Shown here piece by piece: positions 1-11,355 of a stretch of 64,000 bases of DNA (position 1 is the stretch's first letter; every line of letters starts with the position of its first letter). The stretch comes from Owenia fusiformis (taxonomy: Eukaryota > Annelida > Polychaeta > Sabellida > Oweniidae). Position numbers and translations under genes: made by a program. The DNA is taken from the NCBI GenBank assembly GCA_903813345.2, contig CAIIXF020000003.1, positions 28,597,248-28,661,247 on the forward strand, in the 5' to 3' direction. Below the pieces are notes generated by a model. That model searched no databases. It had not been told where the DNA came from and worked only from the letters and a program-made list of their open reading frames with translations.

Positions 1-1551
1 GTTAATCATTCAATTTGATTATGTAGGCCTATTCCAATCTCTGTCTCCTGCATTACTGATTAGGTCTCATATGAAGCCCTGTGATCGGAGGATGAATATA
101 AGTGAACTTGAACTGACTACAGAAGGGACAGGGCGGAATTATATGGCGGTATGGTACTAGCTCTATCTTATATTCCAGTGTTCTAACTAGTCACTCATTT
201 GATGACAGGGGCAGAACTAGTCCTGCATATTCTTTCTGCAGTCCATTCACACAGGTGCTTCATGCAAGACAAGGCCAGAAAGATTATCAACATTTAAGAG
301 GAATAATAAGAGATAGCACATGGCTCAGAATTGTGCTTAATCAACACCTGTATTAAAGCACCTAATCTACGCCTAATCTACCATAGAAGGCAAGTAAAGG
401 ACAGGCTTTCAGCTCTATTCCTACCAGCTGATTTTAGCTTTATAAAAAGCTTGCAGACATATACAATATGAATAGAGCTCTATGAATATATTGACTGATT
501 TAGCACATTGATCGAAACTGTCTGGCTGTAAATTGAATTCAGGCTACTAGACAGCAATGCATACACTACCCTTGAAAAGTATTAGGCTATTATACGTAAA
601 TATTTAGGAATTCCTAATTTTAAATGACATGAATACTCACATACAAGGCAAGAGGATCAGCATGATATTTCATAGATTTTGATGTTTGATAGAAGAGAAG
701 TAATCCTAGAATGAAGAGAGCAAAGCTAGACATTTATATGATTTGATTTGATTTTCTCGAAAGAAATCTCACAATTGATATTTTTAAACTGGAATATTTG
801 TCTTACATTCCATCACGTTTTCAGTTTCTTCTTAGAATGAATTATTCGAAATACTCCTTCCATTTCTGGACATAATTAAATGTCAATTTCTATGTACATT
901 TTAATTGAAACATATTTTTCCACTGTACCTTGGGGAAAGGTCAGTTTGACATCCTCTTGTCTGGAATATTGAAAACAAGTTTTGAAAATGTTCACTACTT
1001 GATCGAAAATAATTGATTCTCGAGAGTGTTTTGCAGTGTTTGATTGGTTTATAATGACATACCTACTTTTAATATTGATAATTCATTAAACATGATAGAT
1101 AATATATGTTACAATAAGATGTAATAAGAATATGTCTAATATATAACTTTTATTGACATCTTGTATCATAACATGATTACATTTGTCATAACTATGGTAA
1201 ACTACATATCTAAACTACAAACACTAATATAAACTAAAAAAAAGATAAAAATATTACAATGTTTTTAAAAGGTAACAATGTATATTGCGAGAAATTATAT
1301 TTACATACATGTATTCTGATACTCATTGCATTCCCTTTTCTTATAGCAGATAGAGGAGATAGGGGCATTCTCGGCCACGGGGCATTCCCTGACAAACCCT
1401 TGGTATCATGTGAAAATCTGGGGCATTGTTAGAATTTTTACAATATATAGCACCACATCGATAATATGATGTGTCTAATACAAAGTTTCAATAAAGAAAC
1501 CATATAAAACAAAGAATTATTGAAGATCGTCCGACAATGCCCAGTGTCCGT
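1..1551. other. Non-coding stretch, no gene seen
   Basis: AT-rich sequence with stops in every frame. I see no exon with a plausible splice pair, no RNA gene and no complete transposon. It leads directly into the minisatellite on its right. Confidence 0.6.
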
Positions 1552-3470
1552 GATTACCCTTATGTCCTCTAGTGGTTCCAAATGAGGAGATTACCTTATG
1601 TCCTCTAATGGTTCCAAATGAGGAGATTACCCCTATGTCCTCTAGTGGTTCCAAATGAGGAGATTACCCCTATGTCCTCTAATAGTTCCAAATGAGGAGA
1701 TTACCCCTATGTCCTCTAGTGGTTCCAAATGAGGAGAATACACCTATGTCCTCTAATGGTTCCAAATGAGGAGATTACCTTATGTCCTCTAATGGTTCCA
1801 AATGAGGAGAATACACCTATGTCCTCTAGTGGTTCCAAATGAGGAGATTACCCCTATGTCCTCTAGTGGTTCCAAATGAGGAGATTACCCCTATGTCCTC
1901 TAATGGTTCCAAATGAGGAGATTACCCCTATGTCCTCTAATGGTTCCAAATGAGGAGATTACCCCTATGTCCTCTCATGGTTCCAAATGAGGAGATTACC
2001 CCTATGTCCTCTAATGGTTCCAAATGAGGAGATTACCCCTATGTCCTCTAGTGGTTCCAAATGAGGAGATTACCTTATGTCCTCTAGTGGTTCCAAATGA
2101 GGAGATTACCCCTATGTCCTCTAGTGGTTCCAAATGAGGAGATTACCTCTATGTCCTCTAGTGGTTCCAAATGAGGAGATTACCCCTATGTCCTCTAATG
2201 GTTCCAAATGAGGAGAATACACCTGTGTCCTCTAATGGTTCCAAATGAGGAGATTACCCCTGTGTCCTCTAATGGTTCCAAATGAGGAGATTACCCCTAT
2301 GTCCTCTAGTGGTTCCAAATGAGGAGATTACCCCTATGTCCTCTAGTGGTTCCAAATGAGGAGATTACCCCTATGTCCTCTAATGGTTCCAAATGAGGAG
2401 AATACACCTATGTCCTCTAGTGGTTCCAAATGAGGAGAATACACCTATGTCCTCTAATGGTTCCAAATGAGGAGATTACCCCTGTGTCCTCTAATGGTTC
2501 CAAATGAGGAGATTACCCCTATGTCCTCTAGTGGTTCCAAATGAGGAGATAACCTTATGTCCTCTAGTGGTTCCAAATGAGGAGATTACCCCTATGTCCT
2601 CTAGTGGTTCCAAATGAGGAGATTACCCCTATGTCTTCTAGTGGTTCCAAATGAGGAGATTACTCTTATGTCCTCTAGTGGTTCCAAATGAGGAGATTAC
2701 CCTTATGTCCTCTAACGGTTCTAAATGAGGAGATTACCCCTATGTCCTCTAGTGGTTCCAAATGAGGAGATTACCCCTATGTCCTCTAGTGGTTCCAAAT
2801 GAGGAGATTACCCCTATGTCCTTTAGTGGTTCCAAATGAGGAGATTACCCCTATGTCCTCTAGTGGTTCCAAATGAGGAGATTACCCTATGTCCTCTAAT
2901 GGTTCCAAATGAGGAGATAACACCTATGTCCTCTAGTGGTTCCAAATGAGGAGATTACCCCTATGTCCTCTAGTGGTTCCAAATGACGAGATTACCCCTA
3001 TGTCCTCTAGTGGTTCCAAATGAGGAGATTACCCCTATGTCCTCTAGTGGTTCCAAATGAGGAGATTACCCCTATGTCCTCTAGTGGTTCCAAATGAGGA
3101 GATTACCCTATGTCCTCTTATGGTTCCAAATGAGGAGATTACCCCTATGTCCTCTAGTGGTTCCAAATGAGGAGATTACCCCTATGTCCTCTAGTGGTTC
3201 CAAATGAGGAGATTACCCCTATGTCCTCTAATGGTTCCAAATGAGGAGAATACACCTATGTCCTCTAATGGTTCCAAATGAGGAGATTACCCCTGTGTCC
3301 TCTAGTGGTTCCAAATGAGGAGATTACCCCTATGTCCTCTAGTGGTTCCAAATGAGGAGATTACCTTATGTCCTCTAATGGTTCCAAATGAGGAGATTAC
3401 CCCTATGTCCTCTAGTGGTTCCAAATAAGGAGATTACCCCTATGTCCTCTAGTGGTTCCAAATGAGGAGA
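1552..3470. repeat. 37-bp minisatellite, about 52 copies
   Basis: Head-to-tail array with a 37-bp unit built on GGAGATTACCCCTATGTCC followed by TCTAGTGGTTCCAAATGA. Copies differ at a few diagnostic spots: CCCC, CTT or AATACACC before TATG; TATG or TGTG; TCTAG or TCTAA. The same variant series (CCCC-TAATGG, AATACACC, CCCCTGTG, CCCC-TAGTGG) recurs near 2190, 2450 and 3220, which shows that multi-unit blocks were duplicated inside the array. Each unit holds a GAGGA...TCCTC inverted pair that could form a small hairpin. Stop codons recur in every frame, so it is not a coding repeat. Confidence 0.97.
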
Positions 3471-3652
3471 ATGCAAGCAAATAAATCATAATATGCAAAT
3501 TGTTAAAATTGTCAGTTTTGTGTTTCATGATTACATGAATACAGACAGGGTATATAAGGGATGAAAAATAATATGGAAGGAAGAGAATGAAAGGGATAGA
3601 GTCTGGGCAATACCTAGGCAAGTAGATGACCCGACCAATACCATCTAGGTAT

Positions 3653-4040
3653 TGCTATCTATACCCTGCGTGCAGAGTCTAGTTAAACTACACTCTGCCT
3701 AATAGAGACCATATTACAGTTTAGTAGCCCCGCCCCATGACGGGTACCGATGGCAGTATGGGTAAATCACTTTTGACCTATGCGCTGACCTTCCACCAAT
3801 CAGCGAGCTTGAAGAAACATACGGCAAATGCATTCTAATTAAATATGTGCATGTCATTGGTCAATTCCGGGCTCAACGATGACGTCAGAAGGAATGACCA
3901 TATAAAGAACGTCGGTCAAATTTGGCCGATGAACACTGATTGGCGCGGTGAGTTCACAGGTTTTTTTTAGTTTGAAAGAGTGAAGACGAAGCTCTCTTTT
4001 AAGAAGTGTAGTCAAACGAATGCAAAGGGTATGCTATCTA
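3653..4040 (+). mobile_element. TACCCT-type MITE, copy 1, with 9-bp TSD
   Basis: Non-autonomous TIR element at 3662-4031 (370 bp). It starts TACCCTGCGTGCAG and ends TGCAAAGGGTA, and is flanked by the 9-bp direct duplication TGCTATCTA (3653-3661 and 4032-4040). It has no coding capacity. A second near-full copy lies at 6805-7177, so the boundaries are fixed by comparison. A 9-bp target duplication is typical of Mutator-like or Merlin-like transposases, but I cannot assign the superfamily from termini this short. The interior carries CCAAT-type boxes, a perfect CRE (TGACGTCA, 3880-3887) and a TATA-like word (3901-3907). Confidence 0.9.
3880..3907 (+). promoter_or_regulatory. CRE plus TATA-like motif inside MITE copy 1
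   Basis: A TGACGTCA palindrome at 3880-3887 is followed 13 bases later by TATAAAG at 3901-3907, with CCAATCAG about 85 bases upstream and TGATTGG about 30 bases downstream. The set is conserved in the second copy. The motifs are visible; promoter activity is inference. Confidence 0.4.
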
Positions 4041-4079
4041 GGTATTGTATCATAAAATTGAGAGGGGGAGGGGGTATTA

Positions 4080-4400
4080 ACTAGAAAGACAGCAACTCCA
4101 CGGAGTAGCAAATCCCACTGAACAAAACATGTTTTGATAAATAGCGGCCATATAAAGTTTAAACCAAATTCATCCACTGGTATTTGAGTTATCAATGTTT
4201 ATGTTTTTTTATGAAACATGGTGGCCATTTTGAAAAAATATATGAAGAACTTTTGAAATGGGAGCATTTTTCTGTGAACTTATTGAATGACCTGGTATAA
4301 TTTGAAGATAGAGATACTGCAAGTAAAACATATCTAGGGCTTTCTTTGGAAAAATTGTTAATCACCATCTGGCAGACATATAAGCTGGTCATTCACCTTC
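4080..4400 (-). repeat. Fragment of the ATCCCACC/ATGGCC repeat family, reversed
   Basis: Read on the minus strand this ends with TGGGATTTGCTACTCCGTGG and AGTTGCTGTCTTTCTAG, the same right end found near 34737-34765 and 37425-37460. Inside are the family's AAATGGCCACCAT-like and ACTCAAATACCAGT-like words. It begins about 40 bases after MITE copy 1 ends. It is a truncated, degraded copy without coding content. Confidence 0.6.
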
Positions 4401-5992
4401 ATCTGCCTATATCTGTCTCATATACTATAGCAAACATGGTAATAAAACCACTTCAGTTATAGACTCAATCTATGTGCATATGCATTGTTTATTAGAGTGA
4501 ATATAGTATATATGAAATAAAATATAAATATATATATATAAGAGTATGTATGTGTATTTTTACTATATTTAGTTCCTGTTTTTAAAATGGATCAAGTAAT
4601 GGTTATCTATATGGTTGATATAACTGATTAAGAGTTTGTTGTTTCATTTTTGCTTTAAAGATAAATAAATATTCATTGTACAAAATACAAAAGTTCAATT
4701 TGTTTTCAGTATATTCAAGCTAGTTACATGTATGACGCTATATTACATACATACAGTCTGTTGGTTTTATTAGTTTTTGAAGTGCAACCTATGCAATATG
4801 AGTCAATGATTTACTAGCGTGTTTACTTCCTCTCTATGTTTACTGTGTGCAGGATACAATGTTAGTTTGAACACATGGCCAAGGCTGCGTTAAAATTTCA
4901 GATTTCCGTCTGTTTACTCTTATTATTTCTCTAAATTTCTCTTAAAAATTTGAATGAAGTATATGATTTTTTTGCATTTCTGTACAATTTTGGTTGTTCA
5001 ACACATACCTATCTATTTTTCTTATTGCTAATTCCATTTTTTTTTACTATATTTCCATTTTTATTAACCATGACATTGCTTGGCTGCAATCTAGGTCAGT
5101 TGTCTGGTTCATGAATATTTGTCCTCAAAATGTGTTAAAGCTCGGTAAATTTGGTAAGTTGAACACCTTTATATGTTGGAAGACCTTCCAATTGAAACAC
5201 TCCAAAAATAACAATGTCCATCAACTTGAAGATGGAACATTAACTAGCTATAAACAGCCATGGTTAGGTCACATGACATTTTTCAACATATCTTTAAAGT
5301 GTATCTCCAAGTACAACTCTTCCGGAGTCTGCAATGTAATATAGGATTTACCCCAACAATAAGATATTAGATCATTATTTTAAAAAAAGTGAATTTTTTA
5401 TGTAATTTCATTTTTGAAGTTATAATTTGCCTAAATGCAGAAGTAACCTATGCTGAATTAACATATGGGATATTCAGTTCTACCATTTACAGCGTCCAAC
5501 AAGTAGTTTCAAAACTTCATTTTGGTTCTGTTGTTTTGGCTGTCCCTGCTATTATACATTATTTTCATAAACCAGAGGAGATGAAGAATCGGCAATCCTT
5601 GAAAGAAAAAATGTTGTTATTTACTTTATTTTGAACCTTCTTATGTTGTTATTTTGCATTTGTCAGCTGTAATTAGTCCAATCTAGTTTTAAGTTTTTTT
5701 TGTATAGTGTACTGGCTAATATGTAGGGGTGTTAGGGTCGGATATCTTTCAGGTCGGATCGGGCCAGAAAAAGGTGTGCGGGTCGGGTAATTTCAAGTTG
5801 GGTCAGAAGAAAAATGAATTTGACTTGCTCTTTAATAAAGGGAAATGATAGTAACTTAGCATTAAATCATTCGGGAAGAACTGTAAACTATTCCCCATTC
5901 GTAATTTATATGTATTCAAGAAATTGGTAAGTAGTTGTTTGTGACCCAACCCCAGCCTTCCGGCGTGATCACTACTATTGAACAACTTGAAG
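4401..5992. other. Non-coding stretch with two unrecognised open segments
   Basis: Mostly AT-rich. Two short open segments (about 5000-5340 and 5440-5634, + strand) have protein-like composition. The second reads AEVTYAELTYGIF at its start and contains VVSKLHFGSVVLAVPAIIHY (about 65 codons to the stop), preceded by an AG acceptor-like site. I do not recognise either and cannot show splicing to anything. Confidence 0.3.
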
Positions 5993-6099
5993 ATTGCAAA
6001 TTAAAAAAAAATGAACATGACTGTAAGTGAGTGCAAATTAAAAAATGAACATGACTGTAAGTGATTGCAAATTAAAAAATGAACATGACTGTAAGTGAT
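5993..6099. repeat. Three-copy tandem repeat, about 34-39 bp
   Basis: Three consecutive copies of a unit containing TGCAAATTAAAAAATGAAC and ATGACTGTAAGTGA. They differ mainly in the length of the A-run, so replication slippage is the likely origin. Confidence 0.85.
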
Positions 6100-6502
6100 A
6101 CTAGTAATTGTAACTCCTGAGTGACAGTTCTAGATACATACGATGAGTGGCATTTTCACCAAATCTTGGAAGATACAAAAATCCCCATTTTCATTCAAGT
6201 TGACAACTTTAATTTTTGATAATTGATTGAATTTCTATAATAAACAATTAATGTGACCTGTATAACTAGTTAACGGACTGAAATTAGCCAGATATCGATC
6301 CTGTAGACCTTTATATGCCTAGAAGACTCCCAAGACACTATGACCACAGGTTATAAGGATTTATGGTCTCTTTTATTCTCTTAGAGGCTGTTCAAGTAAA
6401 AGTACATACATGTACAACCCAGTTCTTCCTAATTTATGATTGTACAGAAACAATCTACTCTGAATCCATTCAGCTTGTCACATTCCCCTCTGCCTGTTAT
6501 AA

Positions 6503-7253
6503 ATGATCAGGCCCATAGCACCATAGCATCGGCGAACCCCCCCCCCCCCCCCCTATCCAAAATTTCTTTCAAAATCATGCAGTTTTTCACCATTTTGAGC
6601 ACTTCTCAAGTGATTTTAGTCATATTTGGGCCAAAATTGTCAATTGTTAAATGATCAGGCTCGTAGCCAGGGGGGAGGGGAGGTTCGCAGGGTTTGGGTG
6701 AACCCCCCCCTAGCCAAAATTTCTTTCAAAATCATGCAGTTTTTCACCATTTTGAGCACTTCTCAAGTGATTTTAGTCATATTTGGGCCAAAATTGTCAA
6801 TTGTTACCCTGCATGCAGAGTCTAGTTAAACTACACTCTGCCTAGTAGAGACCATATTACAGTTTAGTAGCCCCGCCCCCACGATGGGTACCGGTGACAG
6901 TTTGCGTAATAAATAACTTTTGACCTACGCGCTCACCTTTCTTCCACCAATCAGCGAGCTTGAAGAAACACGCGCCAAATGCGTTCTAATTAAATATGCG
7001 CATGGCATTGGTCAATTCCGGGCTCAACGATGACGTCAGAAGAAATGACCATATATAGAACGTCGGTCAATTTTGTCCGACGAACACTGATTGGTGAGTT
7101 CACAGGTTTATTTTAGTTTGAAAGAGTGAAGACGAAGCTCTCTTTTTAGAAGTGAAGTCAAACGAATGCAAAGGGTAGTCAATTGTGAACCCTCCCTGGA
7201 AATTTTTGAAAACTGAACCCTCCTTGGCAAATCCTGGCTACAAGCCTGATGAT
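6503..7253 (+). mobile_element. CAGGCCCGTAGCC-type TIR element, composite copy
   Basis: The outer element runs 6508-7248. It opens CAGGCCCATAGC and closes with ATCCTGGCTACAAGCCTG, flanked by the 5-bp duplication ATGAT (6503-6507 and 7249-7253). The head is duplicated in tandem: a second start, CAGGCTCGTAGCC, appears near 6657 and is again preceded by AAATGAT. The TACCCT-type MITE (6805-7177) is inserted within it. Poly-C tracts occur at about 6537-6553 and 6704-6711. CAGG...CCTG termini with 5-bp duplications recall hAT-type elements of the 5-bp class; that assignment is inference. Confidence 0.8.
6796..7186 (+). mobile_element. TACCCT-type MITE, copy 2, with 9-bp TSD
   Basis: A 373-bp copy at 6805-7177, flanked by GTCAATTGT duplications (6796-6804 and 7178-7186). 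The empty site can be inferred from the related copy near 55620, which reads TTGTCAAATGTGAACC without interruption; that confirms both the boundaries and the insertion. CCAAT boxes, TGACGTCA (7031-7038) and a TATATAG word (about 7052) are all retained. It lies inside the CAGGCCC element, so it inserted later. Confidence 0.93.
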
Positions 7254-7313
7254 TTCACAATTTTGTTGGTGACTAACAAGATCTTAATGATTATATTATG
7301 GCTAAATTGGTTT

Positions 7314-8863
7314 TTATGTCACCACCAAAAGTGGTGACATATTGTTATGGTCTCCGTTTTTTTGCGACGGCGGTTGGTGGTTGGCATCCGGCGGTTGGCG
7401 GTTGGCGTCCGGCGTCTGTAACAATTTCTTACAACTTCCTATAACTTAACAAATACTGTTTAGACTGACTTCAATTTTTTTCTAAATCATCTACATGTTC
7501 TCAGAAGTTCAAATCTGACTTTAGATTTGACATTTGACCTTCAATGACCTTCTCAAGGTCAAAAAGGTCTTTTTTCAACTTGCTTCACATTGACTAAATT
7601 TTTTTTCAAAATCATCTACATGTTCTCAGAAATTCAAATCTGACTTTAGATTTGACATTTGACCTTCAAATCTGACTTTAGATTTGACATTTGACCTTCA
7701 ATGACCTTCTCAAGGTCAAAAAAGGTCAAAAAGGTCTGTTTTCAACTTGCTTCAAATTGACTAAATTTTTTTTTCAAAATCATCTACGTGTTCTCAGAAA
7801 TTCAAATCTGACTTAAGATTTGACTTAAGATTTGACATTTGACCTTCTCAAGGTCAAAAAAGGTCAAAAAGGTCTGTTTTCAACTTGCTTCAAATTGACT
7901 AAAAAAAATTTTCAAAATCATCTACGTGTTCTCAGAAATTCAAATCTGACTTTAGATTTGACTTAAGATTTGACATTTGACCTTCAATAACCTTCTCAAA
8001 GTCAAAAAAGGTCAAAAAGGTCTTTTTTCAACTTGCTTCAAATTGACTAAAATTTTTTTTCAAAATCATCTACATGTTCTCAGAAATTCAAATCTGACTT
8101 TAGATTTGACATTTGACCTTCAATGACCTTCTCAAGGTCAAAAAAGGTCTGTTTTCAACTTGCTTCAAATTGACTAAATTTTTTTTTCAAAATCATCTAC
8201 GTGTTCTCAGAAATTCAAATCTGACTTAAGATTTGACTTAAGATTTGACATTTGACCTTCAATGACCTTCTCAAGGTCAAAAAGGTCTGTTTTAAACTTG
8301 CTTCAAATTGACTAAAAAAAATTTCAAAATCATCTTCGTGTTCTCAGAAATTCAAATCTGACTTTAGATTTGACTTAAGATTTGACATTTGACCTTCAAT
8401 GACCTTCTCAAAGTCAAAAAAGGTCAAAAAGGTCTTTTTTCAACTTGCTTCAAATTGACTAAAAAAAATTTTCATAATCATCTACATGTTCTCAGAAATT
8501 CAAATCTGACTTAAGATTTGACATTTGACCTTCTCAAGGTCAAAAAAGGTCTGTTTTCAACTTGCTTCAAATTGACTAATTTTTTTTTTCAAAATCATCT
8601 ACATGTTCTCAGAAATTCAAATCTGACTTTAGATTTGACATTTGACCTTTAATGACCTTCTCAAGGTCAAAAAAGGTCAAAAAAGTCTGTTTTCAACTTG
8701 CTTCAAATTGACCAAATTTTTTTTTCAAAATCATCTACATCTTTTCAGAAGTTCAAATTTGACTTTACAAGTTCTCAGAAATTCAAATCTGACTTATATT
8801 AAGTTTGAACTCATAATATTGTGAGCAACTAGGTGGTGACATTTTGTCATGTTAATGCCTTGT
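7314..8863 (+). mobile_element. VNTR-bearing dispersed element R1
   Basis: The head reads TTATGTCACCACCAAAAGTG and forms an 8-bp-stem hairpin (GTCACCAC...GTGGTGAC). The tail reads AGGTGGTGACATTTTGTCAT and ends at GCCTTGT. Between them is an array of about nine roughly 130-bp monomers. Each monomer has a TCAAATCT...AGATTTGA hairpin and a TGACCTTCTCAAGGTCA palindrome, followed by further AAGGTCA repeats. The same head, array and tail occur at 52761-54812 and 61038-61740, and array-less forms occur ten more times in the window. No ORF is present. Head hairpin, subterminal inverted motifs and a central array recall Helentron-derived HINE elements, but the termini are not diagnostic. Confidence 0.85.
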
Positions 8864-8969
8864 ATATAACTTTGAATGTGTTATGATTGGTCGCTACTTA
8901 AAGGTAGAAATGTAAAAAATAAAATTAATTGAACATAAAGGTTGGATTATCTCTAAGTTAGAAATGAAA

Positions 8970-9466
8970 TACCGTATTATCTCTATTAAACGCACAGTGC
9001 GCTTAGCAAATTCCCGTGGGGGAGAGGTTTCAAGCAGCTAAATCATCGGGAATTCTAAAAAATTATGATGGTGGGCGATAATGGGTGAAAATTTACTTCT
9101 ATACCTAAAATCGATCAAATATAGTAGATATGTGCGTTTATTAGAGAGAATATGCTATATGTTATGTTTTTACCTTGAATTGTGAGCTCCTAGACGACAA
9201 ATTTAGTATATAAATACACTATTGTGTGTTATTTACACGAACACCTGAAGAAATTTCTTACGTGTTGCATGATGGGAAATCGTGACGTCATGAATCATGA
9301 TGCATTATTTTAACGAACGGTGAAAATACTCTATTATCGCCCACAATGTTTTTTTATTAGAGCTTCATCAGATCTCAATATTATCTGGACAGGACTTTCT
9401 AACCTGGGACAAAAAGTCGGGTGTGCGTTTATTAGAGAGTGTGCGTTTAATAGAGATAATACGGTA
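8970..9466 (+). mobile_element. TA-flanked TIR element P1
   Basis: A 497-bp element with good inverted termini: CCGTATTATCTCTATTAAAC at the left and its mirror at the right, about 25 matching bases, each bordered by TA. This fits Tc1/mariner-like TA insertion. There is no transposase ORF. A second terminus-like sequence at about 9132-9160 suggests an internal partial duplication. It carries a TGACGTCA word at 9283-9290. Relatives start at 11736 and 28270. Confidence 0.75.
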
Positions 9467-11355
9467 TCTCTAAATTAGAACAGATAATGCCAAATACTTT
9501 TATAAGTCTAAATTGCCTTTGACTTGTTTCTGGTTCATGGTCTAGCATCCTTCATGTAGCAAACTTCATACACAAAGAGCTAATGCGTAGCTGGGGAAGG
9601 GAGGGGGTGGTTGCAAACCTCTCATAACTTATGAAAATATAACCAGTAGGTAGAAGAAGAGCTTCAAAATGTTTTATTTGAAGCTTGTAGCTCGATTTGG
9701 AAGGACGAAGTTCTTAAGTTATGCATTGATTGCACCCCCCCCCCCCAGCTGCCCCTGACTGAAAGCTGGCTACTCTCCTGGAGAGGATGTACATTATTTA
9801 TCTAATTGCATAAAGAATGAAGATCAATTGCCAAAGCTTTGTCAGAACATCCCAAACTCTCCACAATGAATTTTGATACTCACTCTTATTACCTGCAATA
9901 TTTTGGTATTTTTGTGTGAAACTTTTATATTCACTGGTAATTCAATTATACTTTCATTTTTTACAGTTCAAAACATCAGTCATGGTACTTTTAAAGCTCT
10001 ATGGATTTTTCACTTGACTTGATATTGATGATATTTAGATGTGTTTTTTTCTGATTTACCTTTTCTGATTTAATTATGTGGGCAAGGGGATTAAAAACAA
10101 AGAATCTATGTCTTGTGTCCTAATAATCATATTTAAACATTATTTGAAAAATCTCGCTAAGCGTACAATGCCATTGAGGTGATAAACAAGTTACCTTGTA
10201 CCAGAGTTTTCAGTAGGTTTGTCCAAGATTGCGTCCCTGGGACGTAATGATTTTCAAAAAATGTGTCTCCCTCAAAAAACTGCGTCCCTTGAAAAAATGT
10301 TCCCGGGAATTCAAAGTCACACTTTTACACTGGACGAAATAAAATTGATGAAATTTTGTATCACTTTTGCTATTTATCGGTCTAAATCAGTGTTCTGGTG
10401 AGTCTAGTATGTCAATGAATGATACAGATACCATCACTTATGAGGTATAACTTATATTCAACCATTAGAAACATATTTTCTTTCCGTATTTCAAAGCAAT
10501 TGGCTACTGATTTTGCTTTAGTTTAGGGGCAATCTGCGCGAGGTTCAATTTTTTGGTTCAGTTTCTTGCGCATGCGCATTAGTAAATAATGATCTGGTGA
10601 TCGCTTTTGACCAATAGAAAATGGTTTAAATCAAATGGCAGGTTGTGTTAGCTAGTGGCCAATCATAGGACTCGTACTGATCACTGCTCGGAAATTGAGT
10701 ATTGGATAAATATTTGTCCTATCACATGCCTCGTACTATTTCGATCAGAAATCAATTTCCGGGAAGGAAACTTCAAAAGAAAATTTTATTTCTTTTAGAA
10801 ATGTAATTTCTTTCAATTGTTTAGTGGATTCTGACAAAATAAAGAGACTGAAAGTAAGATCTTTATCAAACCATTCATCCAAAGTTGATTTTGTGCATAC
10901 TGCTTGCACTGCGTCCAAAAAACGCAGTTCATTTTTATTTCCTTGTCCAAGGGATTTATTTTGCGTGTATGTAATGTAAGGACGGCGTTATTGAAAACAA
11001 TGTACAAATACTGCCAATCTCAAACAGTGTTGTAAGATGGTGGTGCAGATCTGGGGTATAAATCTAAGTGATAATAAAAAATAAATGATGACATATAAAT
11101 CTATAAAGAAAAAATAAATTTGAAAAGAGTTTTTTAAAGAAAAAAAAGCTTGTTAACTATATATAGCCTAGTAAAGACTAAGTCATACAGCAATAGATTA
11201 ATGTTTATTGGGCTTGGCATTGCTAGCATGTTTTAGATGTCAGCTGGGGTGATTAAGGACTGATATACTGCTGTTTGCTTTGTAATATCATGTAATAATT
11301 CAAAATGCCCTTTTTGGGTTAGTTTGAATAGAGTCATATAGATGGCGGTTCATTT
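9467..11355. other. Non-coding stretch with poly-C tract and an NRF1-like palindrome
   Basis: No gene recognised. A poly-C tract sits near 9736-9748 in sequence that resembles a degraded CAGGCCC-type repeat (AAAGCTGGCTACTCTCCTGG). At 10567-10578 there is a perfect TGCGCATGCGCA palindrome, with CCAAT boxes at 10611 and 10659. Confidence 0.4.

Noticed and set aside
1552-3470. CRISPR-like array
   Set aside because: There are no unique spacers; the whole 37-bp unit repeats, and the context is an animal genome. It is a minisatellite.
5442-5634. Possible sideroflexin C-terminal exon
   Set aside because: Only a loose resemblance (QxVVSK, LAxPAxI); flanking family motifs are missing, so no name is given.
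7314-8863. Firm Helitron call
   Set aside because: No CTRR end and no clear A|T or T|T target evidence could be shown from these copies alone.
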